Origin: Omphalotus guepiniiformis
Lineage: Eukaryota; Basidiomycota; Agaricomycetes; Agaricales; Omphalotaceae
Assembly (NCBI GenBank): GCA_028554645.1
Contig: JAQOOI010000076.1
Coordinates: 1,364,001 to 1,428,000, forward strand
DNA length: 64,000 nucleotides
Direction: 5' to 3'
In this document: piece after piece, positions 1 to 9,314 of the stretch
Numbering within the stretch: position 1 is the stretch's first letter
How the letters are laid out: each line of letters opens with the position of its first letter
Program-made: the position numbers and the translations under genes
The notes under the pieces: generated by a model
What the model was told of the DNA's origin: nothing
Databases searched by the model: none
Seen by the model: only the letters and a program-made list of their open reading frames with translations

Positions 1-1421
1 CGTTCGGCCAACAGGGCCAGCTCTTGCTCGACATGTTCCCCCATCATCCTTCGGATTCATCAGAGGTTTTTACGGCTCTTAGGCGCCATGACGAGTACTA
101 TCTCTCTGGAGGAGACCTATTCTTCTTGGTGAGTTCTCCACTGTCTGTCGGGGTTTTCTTCATCGCTCAGACATCAATTCTTGTCTTTAGATTGAACAAA
201 ACCATTTCCGAGTACATAGATATTTCTTCGAGCGAGAATCACCGTTCTTCAAGGCGCAATTAGCAACACCAGCTTCGCCTGGTGCACCTCGCCAGGGAAC
301 TTCCGAGTCAACTGCCATCGTGCTGGATAACGTTAAGAGTGCAGATTTTGCAAAGTTCCTATGGGTCTTCTACAACCCGTGAGTATTGTGTTTTATTCTG
401 TATATTCCCTACATGTGTTGAACTATTGTCATCGTAGGAAATACTCATTGTACAAAGCAACGGTCGATGACTGGGTTGCAATTCTTGAGCTTGCCACACG
501 GTGGGGCTTCCAGGAAGTCAAGAACCTGGCAGTTCGTGAACTACAACGACTCGATATGTCGGATCTCGACCGCATCGTGGTTTACCACAAATACGACATT
601 GATAGAGGCTTGCTGATTCCTTGCTATGCTGCTTTATGTGCACGGGAGGCACCTCTTTCATTAGAGGAGGGTATGGCTCTTGGAATGGATACCACTCTCA
701 AGATCTTCCGTGCTCGAGAGATTGCGCGAGCGGCTCCCGCCGCTGATGGCACGCGAAGTCCTTCGCCAATCGTCATTCCAGCCCCAGATTTGAAGGGTAT
801 CGTCAAGGATCTCTTCGAGGTCGAGGAGCCTACTGTGGCTACATCGCCGGTCGATGTTGTTGCTACGGCGCCTCCCCCGAAGTCGAACTCTAAAGTCTCT
901 CCTCCTCCTTCTAAGAAAGGCCCGCTTCCTCCCAAGACACCAGCCTCTACAGCAGACTCGACATCTACGCAGAAGAAAGCAGATTCATCGTCATGGGGTA
1001 CAAAACCAGAGTCTTCGTCTTCGTCGGAAGTAAAACCGGAAACAAAACCGGCCTCTTCAGGTGGATTGGTGATCCTTTCTAGTATAAACTAGCTTCCAAG
1101 CGTTACTGATTGATTATTCTTGTTGTAACAGGTGCTTCCAACTCTCACAGCGCATTCGGAGACCTGCTCGGTTCCGGTAACACCAGCAGCACCAACGGCT
1201 CCGCCGATTCTACTAAAGGCGTTGAGTCCAATGGAACTCAGTCCTCTACCACTGAGCCCCCTGCCTCTTCCGATTCAGCCGCCGAAGTTGGTGTCACTGA
1301 CGGAACTACGGGAAACGGAGCCGCAGATCCTAGTACCGGAGGCGCGAACAAGACCGAGACCCCAAGAAGTCCTACACCCTCTGGCCGCGGTAGAGGATGG
1401 GGAAAGAAGGGTAACAAATAA
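1..1421 (+). CDS. BTB/POZ domain protein with disordered C-terminal tail (5' partial)
   Basis: The reading frame is open to the left edge, so the start may lie outside; an in-frame ATG exists at 33. Exons are about 1-128, 191-378, 438-1060 and 1132-1421, joined by short GT-AG introns. The N-terminal part has the fungal BTB pattern: a strand-rich segment (GGDLFFL, then FRVHRYFFERESPFF), a 'SADFAKFLWVFYNP' segment where the family usually has a splice site, and a helical C-terminal half beginning 'DDWVAILELATRWGF'. From about residue 200 it becomes Ser/Thr/Pro/Lys-rich and ends in a basic GRGRGWGKKGNK tail. BTB domains mediate protein-protein contacts and some are CUL3 ubiquitin-ligase adaptors; no ligase-binding motif is visible here. 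An alternative donor at 1069 would put the transcript into the frame of the next ORF. The domain call is firm; the last exon is less certain. Confidence 0.8.
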
Positions 1422-1425
1422 AGGG

Positions 1426-3888
1426 ATGGTTGATGTAGACGGCGAAGACGACCGTGAGAATCGAACGCTGGAGACTGATTCGGACGATGACACTCGCATT
1501 GGTAGCTGTTCAAGCATAGGAGATAACGAACACGACATTTTTCATGATGACCAGTTTAATGTATCATACGGGGCACCTAAGGATGCCCTACCTGGCAGGT
1601 CCTTTGAGCAACGTATTGATGACAACACAAGAGTAGGAGGAAGGGTCGAGGTCGATTTCACCGAAACAGCGCTGGATGCTGCTCACGGTCAATCCACGGC
1701 TGTTGTAGTTTCTGGTGTTAATGCTAGTGTAATTCCACCACCCGACGACACACTAGCCGAGGCTATGAACGCAGTCAGACGACCTATCGAAGCTGATGAC
1801 ACTGATCAGACTTCGTATGGTCTTTTTGACGAGATGAAAGCGGTGACACAAGGCTCGGCAAACAATGCTCTCGAAGACCACCAGTCTTCAGCCGATGACG
1901 TGTCGAATGTAGCGCTGGACGCTGTTTCCCATAATGATTCAGCGGTTAACACCGATATTCATCTGAATGCTAGCTCTATTAGTGGAGGAAATACGCTAGA
2001 TGTCCTCGATCGAAGGGAAGATTTGAGTTCAGAGTCGGTAGGACAAACTCAGGCCGGATGCGACAACTTGAAGGAGTTAGCTGGGCTTCCGGCTGAAGGC
2101 GTCTCCGCCGCCTCTGCAGACTCTAAGAGCTCTGCTAACCCGCCATCCTCGGACGATGTCATGCAAGCTCATCCAAGCAATATGTCCGAGGGAGTACAAG
2201 ACACATCTCCCTTTGATCTGTCTGCTGCTGCTGAAAAGTCTAACACTGAACCTACGGACAATGACGCATCTTCTAGCATCCCACCTAGCTCGGCGTCGAA
2301 TGGGATTATGTCGGGTATGTCTTCCCCTGCCGCCGAGGATAAGGTTATATCGCAGAGCGTCTTCGCCTCACCTTTGTTTGGAACGGCACCAGTTCCTAAA
2401 CCTAATGCAACGACATTCTGGACTCCTGGGGCAAATATCTTTTTCCAGCCTTTCGGACTATTCGGACTATCAGATACACCGTCACCGTTTGGAAAGATAG
2501 CCAATGAATCTATTCTTCGGCCTGTGACCGACCCTGTGAACCTGTCCAAAAGTAATTCTGAACCTGAACCTGCGACAGGTTGTGATCTCCTTTCACCCAG
2601 CACTTTGGAATTCAATGGTCAGGTTGCGGGAGAGGCAGTGGACAACACGGTTCAGAGCTCCATTGAGACCCAAGATCTGAACGTCACGGGCCTTCCAACT
2701 GATGCAGAACCTGGCACTGGAAAAGATCAGACAAATGGTAGCTTGGACCTTGCGCAAATACCTGCTATGTCACAGTCTTCGGATGACACTTCAAACGCCT
2801 CCTCCACACCACCTGAGGTCCAAGGAGACTCGATGGCCAAAGACTGTCCGCCTCGTGCGGCTAAGGTCGATCAGATGCCAGAAGATGGCTCAGTCCAGAC
2901 AGAGGAGCCCGCTGCACCACAGCCAACAGCTGATAATGCAGGTCTTTCTGAAGAGCAATCTGAGGTGCAGAATATTGACAATACCAATTCCCAGCCGGAG
3001 ACGGCATCTGATGACAGTAAGACCAACGGTGATAAAGAAGAATCTACGATACTGCCAACGGGCGGAGGCGGAGGCTTGCCTCCTCTCGAAAAGCCTGCTC
3101 TGTGGATTAAAACGGTCTTTTCACCACAGCGAGAACCTGCGACTATTGACGATCAGACAAGCGGCGCAGTCCAGACGGAAGGACCTACCGATGTCGTTGT
3201 AGATCCGTTTGAGGACCCTTTCAATGATTCTGTTAACGACAAGACCCTACCATCCTTGCCCGAACATGCTTCTAGCGATGATCAGGTGAACCATGATTCG
3301 ATTCTTGTTGAAGAGCCTACTCCACAACCACCAAGTGACGACCTGGATTCGTCCGGTAAGCCATCTGAGAACGGCAGTCTTCCAGATGGTGCAAGTGTCC
3401 AATACCAGTCTGAACCTGCGTCCAATGGTGAGCAGGCAATTACAGGCAGCGATTCCGAGTCTTCTCAATTACCTACCAACTCCTCAAATCCCTTAGATGT
3501 ACGAGACGAGTCATCTTCCAGTCAAGCACAAGGGGCTGCAGACTCTGACACCGTTGGCACGATGAACACTGTTGCTGATACACTCGAAGGCGAGGGCCAT
3601 GGTGCCGCCGCAACCGAGAAAGATGAATCCGGCGAGGTAAACCCTACTGTCAAGTCAAACGATTCAGAAACCATCCTGAACGATGGTACACGAAATTCTG
3701 TCGATGACGCGGATGCGCATATCTCGAGCATGAACGTAGAAACAGGAAAGAACGAAGTTCCTGTTGACCCACTCAGTACCTCTGTGAGCTCAGACAGCAA
3801 TGATGTTCTCGCAAAAGGCACCAAGACAGCAGGAGCGCAAGCAGTCCTTGACCTTGATACGTCCATGTTTGATGATGAAGAATTTTAA
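1426..3888 (+). CDS. Long acidic, low-complexity protein (about 820 aa)
   Basis: An uninterrupted frame of 821 codons is far too long to be chance. The ATG at 1426 has a purine at -3 and G at +4 and lies 4 bp after the stop of the upstream BTB gene. The same frame is open further upstream to the splice acceptor at 1131, so it could instead be the 3' exon of an alternative BTB transcript. The protein is rich in Ser, Asp, Glu, Thr and Pro, with short FG-containing stretches around residues 325-365 and an acidic C terminus (DTSMFDDEEF). I see no signal peptide, membrane segment or catalytic motif, and do not recognise the family. Most of it is probably disordered. Whether it is a separate gene, a second cistron or a splice isoform cannot be settled from sequence. 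Confidence 0.6.
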   Translation: MVDVDGEDDRENRTLETDSDDDTRIGSCSSIGDNEHDIFHDDQFNVSYGAPKDALPGRSFEQRIDDNTRVGGRVEVDFTETALDAAHGQSTAVVVSGVNASVIPPPDDTLAEAMNAVRRPIEADDTDQTSYGLFDEMKAVTQGSANNALEDHQSSADDVSNVALDAVSHNDSAVNTDIHLNASSISGGNTLDVLDRREDLSSESVGQTQAGCDNLKELAGLPAEGVSAASADSKSSANPPSSDDVMQAHPSNMSEGVQDTSPFDLSAAAEKSNTEPTDNDASSSIPPSSASNGIMSGMSSPAAEDKVISQSVFASPLFGTAPVPKPNATTFWTPGANIFFQPFGLFGLSDTPSPFGKIANESILRPVTDPVNLSKSNSEPEPATGCDLLSPSTLEFNGQVAGEAVDNTVQSSIETQDLNVTGLPTDAEPGTGKDQTNGSLDLAQIPAMSQSSDDTSNASSTPPEVQGDSMAKDCPPRAAKVDQMPEDGSVQTEEPAAPQPTADNAGLSEEQSEVQNIDNTNSQPETASDDSKTNGDKEESTILPTGGGGGLPPLEKPALWIKTVFSPQREPATIDDQTSGAVQTEGPTDVVVDPFEDPFNDSVNDKTLPSLPEHASSDDQVNHDSILVEEPTPQPPSDDLDSSGKPSENGSLPDGASVQYQSEPASNGEQAITGSDSESSQLPTNSSNPLDVRDESSSSQAQGAADSDTVGTMNTVADTLEGEGHGAAATEKDESGEVNPTVKSNDSETILNDGTRNSVDDADAHISSMNVETGKNEVPVDPLSTSVSSDSNDVLAKGTKTAGAQAVLDLDTSMFDDEEF

Positions 3889-4295
3889 GATATACTTCGT
3901 TTCCAGAGGCTTCTGACGACAAATTGCTTTTCTACGGACACGCAACACGATTGTTCTACCCTTTCTTTTCCTTTGCTCTCTTACTGTATCAAAAGCATAA
4001 GTGTTCCCTTACTATGTATCGTTGGCTATATCGCATACCTGTATTTATAGTGCATGAAATGGATTTATTGTATAGAATTTGTTCGACTAATTCCAATCCG
4101 AATTCATGAGTTTCGACTGTGGGAGAGCGTATCGTGGATGTATGCGATAAATACAATCGTATGTATGTCGCTATTGGCAAGTTTTGTGTATTGCGCAGGG
4201 AGCTAATACAGGATCATCGAGAACAAGCCTGCATTTACTCAGTATCCCAGCGTATACAAGGATTGTCAGGGATGCACACCTTGAATCGAACAGTG
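3889..4295. other. Intergenic, convergent 3' flanks
   Basis: This AT-richer stretch lies between the acidic ORF (+) and the small membrane ORF (-). I see no supported gene or repeat. It should hold the 3' UTRs and polyadenylation regions of both. Confidence 0.5.
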
Positions 4296-4616
4296 TCATG
4301 AGCCCCTTCTTCCCAACAAAGCCTCCTTCCAGCTCATTCGTTCCGTGACTAATTCATGCTCCGGGGGTCGAGCAAGTCTCTTCAGCTTCGAGAGATCATC
4401 CGGCGAGAGATGTTTGTCGGACATCAACTCTTCTGAAATTGAGCTGAGAACCGATATTTGTGCATTTACTTGAGCTTTTTGGTCGGCGAAGAATCTCCTT
4501 TGATATACGAGATGTAGAGAAATGGAAGTAATGGCTAAGGAATATAGTACATGTGGCACGTAACCAGAGAACATGGCCGTGAGCAAGAAACCACCGTCAA
4601 AGGTGACCACGCTCAT
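4296..4616 (-). CDS. Small membrane protein with coiled-coil-like tail (106 aa)
   Basis: A single-exon frame whose ATG overlaps the TGA stop of the upstream BTB gene (ATGA arrangement). Residues about 8-35 are hydrophobic and would form one membrane segment. A charged helical region follows (RRFFADQKAQ to about residue 70), then a C terminus ending MSWKEALLGRRGS. That layout (one membrane helix, coiled coil, tryptophan-containing basic end) resembles small mitochondrial inner-membrane proteins of fungi, but I cannot name a family. A decayed copy lies at 5633-5946 behind the neighbouring BTB paralogue, so BTB gene and small ORF were duplicated as one unit. The contrast between the intact frame here and the broken copy suggests this one is still in use. 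It may be translated from a shared transcript or from its own promoter inside the BTB gene. Confidence 0.55.
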   Translation of the reverse strand: MSVVTFDGGFLLTAMFSGYVPHVLYSLAITSISLHLVYQRRFFADQKAQVNAQISVLSSISEELMSDKHLSPDDLSKLKRLARPPEHELVTERMSWKEALLGRRGS

Positions 4617-5458
4617 TTCGTGTCCAAGCTCACACTGTACTCCCTCGCTTGCTTCTCCGCCGACTCCAATTCTCCTCTAAACTCCCGCTCGACTTCAGTC
4701 TTCGTTTTATATGGCGAAGGCTCAACAACGTCATCATAATCATCATAATAATTAGATGGTCTATAATCATAATCATGATGTTTCCTCCAAGTCCGTTTGG
4801 GCACTGGCATCGATTTCGTGTTCCTAATCTTTTCTCGTACCCGGAATAGTTGGATGGCAGACGGGTAGCCCAATATTGCGACCTCTGCGTCAGATAAAGC
4901 CTCTCCTCGTTTTGCTAGATCGAAATATCCGGTTCGCAACCATGGAGTGACGAAGTAGTCTCTCGCCAATTGGATTCTCTCGAATGGGGTCATATCCCAC
5001 CCTGTTAAGGTATCGATCGCAATCTTACGAGCGCATAGAAATCTCCACATTGTCGACAGCTTGAGAATGGAAATCCACTCTTCCTTCGTCGTGGGTAGCT
5101 GTTGTGGGATCTTCCTGCTCGAAAGTTAGCTATCTGTTTTGGCACTATCGCGTCGTACGCACAGTGGATAGAGCATGTTAACGAATGCTCTGAAATCTGC
5201 ACTCTTCACCCCTTCAAGCTTGATGGGATTATCATCGCAGCTGCCCTCACTGCTCTCCCCTTGAGGTAGACTACACATTGTCTCGAATACTTCAGAGTTG
5301 TTCACGAACTGATATTTTGGAAGCTTGAATAGGATGCCCTCGACCTACTGGCCCATCAGAATTGCTTTCAAGTAAATCAAGTACAAATGCGTTACCGAAA
5401 AGATCAAGACATCCCAGTAGTGGCTGGTATCTCTTATGATTTCGGACACGACAGCCAT
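4613..5458 (-). CDS. BTB/POZ domain protein, tandem copy 1 (248 aa)
   Basis: Three exons (5396-5458, 5163-5344, 4613-5114) join in frame with GT-AG introns to give 248 residues. The first exon is 21 codons ending DVLIFS; the second begins VEGILFKLPKYQF and carries the BTB core up to NMLYPL; the third continues with KEEWISILKLSTMWRF and the helical BTB C-terminal extension. After about residue 185 it has a Tyr/Asp-rich acidic linker (DDYDDVVEPS) and a charged tail. Intron positions match those of the neighbouring paralogue exactly. Its stop codon overlaps the start of the small membrane ORF. The role is probably protein-protein interaction; the substrate is unknown. Confidence 0.85.
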
Positions 5459-5632
5459 GGCGTTACAAACGTCTGCTACTCATCCTCCTGCCTATTATTA
5501 TTATATGCTTCGGTGATGACACATGATTTCACTTTGGGGGAACGTACGTCATTCACGTCGATGGGAAGGGAAGAGCTGTCCCTTGAGCAGAGGCATAGGA
5601 CAAGCTTTCAGCGCCTTGGATTGAGGAACGGT

Positions 5633-5946
5633 GTCATGACCCTTCTCCCCAATAAAGCTTCCTTCCAGCTCATTCGTTCCGTGACTAAGTCTTTCTCTGG
5701 GGGTCGAGCAAGTATCCTAAGTCTCCTCATTCTCAAGAGATCGTCAGGCGAGAGATGTTTGTCGGACTGCAACTCTTCTGATTTGAGCTGAGAAGCGATA
5801 TCTGCGCATTTACTTGAGCCTTTTGGTCGGCGATGGATTTCGATATACGAGATGTAGAGAAATGGAAGTACTGGCTAACGAGTACATATAGTACATGTGG
5901 CCGGAGCGGTAAGCCCTAATTATGCCCTGTCAAAGCCCTCGCTCAT
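5633..5946 (-). pseudogene. Decayed copy of the small membrane protein
   Basis: Read on the minus strand, this starts with ATGAGC like the intact copy at 4616, but reaches an in-frame TAA after eight codons. It then shows deletions and frame changes relative to that copy. The 3' half is still easily recognised (DKHLSPDDL, then VTERMSWKEALLGRR). It lies just downstream of BTB copy 2, in the position matching the intact ORF behind copy 1. Confidence 0.75.
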
Positions 5947-5954
5947 TTTCGTGT

Positions 5955-6871
5955 CTAATCAGTGGTCTCGACAGCGTTCGCTAGCTCCTCCTGTGATTGG
6001 AATTCTCCTTTGAACTCTAGCTCAATTTCATTCTTCACTTCATAATCTGGTGCAAGACTACTCTGAGTCTCACTAATCTCTGTTGCCCAATGATCAACCT
6101 CGGGAGTCCGAGCCCGCTCCCCGGGATCAACATATAAGCTCTTCTTCATTTTCATTTTCATTGGTGTTGTACGAATCGGAGTCGGAGAAGGTGGCTTGGG
6201 TGGCTTGACGACGACTGGCATTGGTCTCGTCTTCCTAATCTTTTCTCGTACCCGGAATATTCGGATAGCAGACGCGTAACCCACAATTGCGACGTCTTCG
6301 TCGGACAAAGTCTCTTCTCGTTTTGCTAGATCGAAATATCCGGTTCGCAACCATGCAGTGACGAAGTAGTCTCTCGCCAATTGGATTCTCTCGAATGGGG
6401 TCATATCCCACCCTGTTAAGGTATCGATCGCAATCTTACGAGCGCGTAGAAATCTCCACATTGTCGACAGCTTGAGAATGGAAATCCACTCTTTCTTCGT
6501 CTCCGGTAGCTGTTGTGGAATGTTCCTGGTCCAGAGTTAGCTATCTGTTTTGGCACGATCGCGTCGTACCCACAATGGATAGAGCATGTTAACAAACGCT
6601 CTGAAATCTACACTTTTTACTCCTTCAAGCTTGATGGGATTGTCATCGGAGCTGCCCTCACTACTCTCCCCTTGGGGTAGACTACACATTGTCTCGAAGA
6701 CTTCGGAGTTTTTCACGAACTGATATTTTGGAAGCTTGAATAGGATGCCCTCGACCTGTACTGGTTCATCAACATTGCTTTCAGGTGATTCAAGTACAAA
6801 TGCGTTACCGAAAAGATCAAGACATCCCAGTAGTGACTGGTATCTCTTGTGAGCTCGGACACGACAGTCAT
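5955..6871 (-). CDS. BTB/POZ domain protein, tandem copy 2 (271 aa)
   Basis: Exons 6809-6871, 6574-6755 and 5955-6525 join in frame to 271 residues. The order is as in copy 1: a short first exon (MTVVSELT...DVLIFS), a BTB core starting VEGILFKLPKYQFV, then KKEWISILKLSTMWRFLRARK and the helical extension. The C-terminal third differs, with a Pro/Lys-rich linker (VVKPPKPPSPTP), a Met-Lys run and an acidic tail ending AVETTD. The divergent tails on a near-identical BTB core suggest the same partner-binding fold with changing tail functions. Unlike copy 1, the small ORF behind it is broken. Confidence 0.85.
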
Positions 6872-7202
6872 AGCGAATACTTGATTCTCAACTATCTGCT
6901 ACTCATTCTCCCCCAGCCTATCATATATGTAGGCACGTTTCTACTCATGGACTTGTATCTGATCTACTCAGCGGCGATCTAGAAATATACAGCTGATCAA
7001 TGATCGACTCGCTTGTCAGAGAACTTTCTTGCCAGGCGTACAATGCGTGGCGAGGCTGGCGATAAGATACAAAAATTTCGTAGAGAAGTTTCGTATCCAG
7101 ACTCCAGCCATACCGAGATCTATCGTATCTGAGAGCCCTTACCTCCGAGACAGAACCAACCATTGCATCAATTCATCCCAATTCATCCCAGTTTTGATCC
7201 AG
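6872..7202. other. Intergenic
   Basis: This is the upstream region of BTB copy 2 and the 3' flank of the next BTB gene. I see no gene, repeat or clear promoter element. Confidence 0.4.
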
Positions 7203-7868
7203 CTAATTCCAAGTGTCCCGGAATTCTTCTTCAAACATCTCCTGAATGAGAGCGTCACGATTTCCAGCACACCGAATGTAGAGTATTTTCGCGGCAGTCT
7301 CAATACCGAGAGCCTGCAACTCATCAAAGGTAGGCAGAGTGGGTTGTTGAATCAAGCCTCGAAAGCCCTCGCGTAGCCACGGCTCCACCCTAAATTCCCG
7401 GCCAAATTGCACTTGTTCTGTAGCCGTCATCTTAAACTTCTTGGTCAAGTCACCGATAGCTAGATTGCGAAGATCGAGAAATTGCCAAAATGTGGCAAGC
7501 TTGAGTACCGACAACCAGGCTTCACGCGAAATATTGGTAGGTATGGGACAAGACATCGACCTAAAACCTTAGTGGTCAGGCTGCGTTTGAATGGGTGATT
7601 AGGATAGTACTCACAAAGGAAAGATCAACTTCAAGAAATGCTCGAAATCTTGTTTTGTCGCTCCATTGGGCAATGGAAGTAAGATAGGATTCTCATCGCA
7701 AGAGCCTTCTGGCGGAGTGTCTTTGCTCGATTTCGAAACTATCTCGGATGCGGCTCCAAAAACGAGTGAATGCTTGTGGAAGTAGTCTGATGGAACTCTG
7801 AACAGCGTGTCTTCCACCTGGAATACGACAGTCTGAAGATAGAATTGTTCAGAACGTTGAGGAGCCAT
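7203..7868 (-). CDS. BTB/POZ domain protein, second tandem pair, copy A (203 aa)
   Basis: Two exons (7615-7868 and 7203-7560) give 203 residues starting MAPQRSEQFYLQTVVFQ. The BTB core is clear: VEDTLFRVPSDYFHKHS, a disordered acidic loop, then DFEHFLKLIFPL at the exon end. The second exon carries SREAWLSVLKLATFWQF and the helical extension, ending EEEFRDTWN. It is closely related to the gene at 8310-9101, but here the codons for FQ and VED are contiguous, whereas the paralogue has an intron at exactly that point. The function beyond a protein-interaction fold is unknown. Confidence 0.85.
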
Positions 7869-8309
7869 TGCACGGTGTATGAAGAAGAAAGAAAGAGTGA
7901 GTAAACAACTTCGGCAGCGCCAATCAACTAGGGTCTGGTGAGCAAATACTAAACCCCAAGTCACTGATTAGCCGTGTATTAGTTCGGTGCTGGCCAGTCG
8001 CCTGTACATCGGTGCAATAAACAGTAAGTGGTACGTAGCAGATTTCACATCATGGTACTTTTTTGTTTTCAGTAACTCGGCGGCCTTGGCCGCGAGACAT
8101 GCCTTGGTAGAACTGTTCTGTGCTGATTCTGTGGCCGTGAGTGACTTTGGTCAAGAAAGGTCAAGCAGACTGGCAATATATGACACAAGTTTTGTTGGAG
8201 AAACTTTCGTGCATAGACTATACATACTAATTACTTATCTTTGTACTCCAGGCTCAGAACCTATACTACCGAGAACTAGCCACTGCACCAATATTCCAGC
8301 TAATTCCAG
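7869..8309. other. Intergenic
   Basis: The upstream region of BTB copy A. One short open frame around 7987-8313 runs antisense to the tail of the next gene and has no coding character I trust. Nothing else seen. Confidence 0.4.
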
Positions 8310-9101
8310 CTAATTCCAAGTATCCCGGAACTCATTTTCAAACATCTCCTGAATGAGAACGTCACGATTTCCAGCACACCGAATGTAGAGTAATTTCGCG
8401 ACAGTTTCAAAACCGAGAGCCTGCAACTCATCAAAGGTTGGCAGATTGGATTGAGTCAGCCCTCGAAATCCCTCGCGTAGCCAAGGCTCCACTCTAAACT
8501 CCCGGCCAAATTGCACTTGCTCTATGGCCGTCATCTTATGCTTCTTAGACAAGTCACCGATAGCTATATTGCGAAGATCGAGAAAATGCCAAAATGTGGC
8601 AAGTTTGAGCACCGACAACCAGGCTTCGCGCGAAAGATTGGTAGGTATGGGACAAGACATCGACCTATGTAAAACATCTCAATGGTCAGGTTGCGTTTGA
8701 ATGGGTGATTGAGAGGTACTCACAAAGGAAAGATTAAATTCAAAAAATGCTCGAAATCTTTCTTTGTCGCTCCATTGGGCAATAGAAGTAAGATGGGATT
8801 CTCATCGCAAGAGCCTTCTGACTGAGAGTCCTTGCTCGACTTTGACGCTCGCTCGGATGCCTTTTCAACATCGCTCGACCCCTCTTGCTTAAGGACCTCA
8901 TTCGACATTGACATCTCCGATGCTGCTCCAAATATCGGCGAATGATTGTGGAAGTAGTCTGATGGAACTCTGAAGAGAGTGTCTTCCACCTATGAGAAAG
9001 AACTGCAATCTATCGAGATGTTAAGTGAAGAGTGGTCAGAAAGTATTCACCTGGAATACGATAGTCCGAATGTAGAATTTCGCAGATTGTTGAGGAGCCA
9101 T
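8310..9101 (-). CDS. BTB/POZ domain protein, second tandem pair, copy B (223 aa)
   Basis: Three exons (9051-9101, 8724-8989, 8310-8664) join in frame to 223 residues. The start is MAPQQSAKFYIRTIVFQ, an intron follows directly, then VEDTLFRVPSDYFHNHS. The acidic loop in the BTB core is about 20 residues longer than in copy A (Ser/Glu/Lys-rich, including SSDVEKASERASKSSKD). The last exon is highly similar to copy A and ends ENEFRDTWN. The high similarity and head-to-tail arrangement mark a fairly recent tandem duplication. Confidence 0.85.
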
Positions 9102-9172
9102 GATAGTATGCGATAGCTAGAGCAAGAATGGGCTGAAATAAGTAGATTTCTGTAGGAGGTCCAAACCCAATC

Positions 9173-9314
9173 ATGACCCTACTGCCAAAACCGAAACACG
9201 ATTTCAGCATATAGCACGACTCAAAGGGCTGGCGTTAACTATAATGTCCAATGACCCTACTGCCAAAACCGGAACACAATTTCAGCATTTACCACGACTC
9301 AAAGGGCTGGTGTT
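9173..9314 (+). repeat. Two direct 64-bp repeat units
   Basis: Units at 9173-9236 and 9251-9314 begin ATGACCCTACTGCC and end AAAGGGCTGG plus a few bases. They differ at only a handful of positions and are separated by 14 bp. They lie just upstream of BTB copy B. Confidence 0.85.

Larger units (their letters stand above)
4290..6875. repeat. Tandem segmental duplication (BTB gene + small ORF)
   Basis: The segments at about 4290-5465 and 5625-6875 are homologous over their whole length, covering the small membrane ORF, the three BTB exons and both introns. The BTB exon 1 and exon 2 lengths are identical (63 and 182 nt). The third exons differ by an insertion in the linker that makes copy 2 longer. 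The small ORF is intact only in copy 1. Confidence 0.8.

Noticed and set aside
624..935. Antisense ORF over the BTB gene tail
   Set aside because: A compositional shadow of the Ser/Pro-rich coding strand; no splice or start support.
2169..2615. 148-aa antisense frame inside the acidic ORF
   Set aside because: The plus strand is open for over 800 codons and explains the composition; the antisense frame has no motif.
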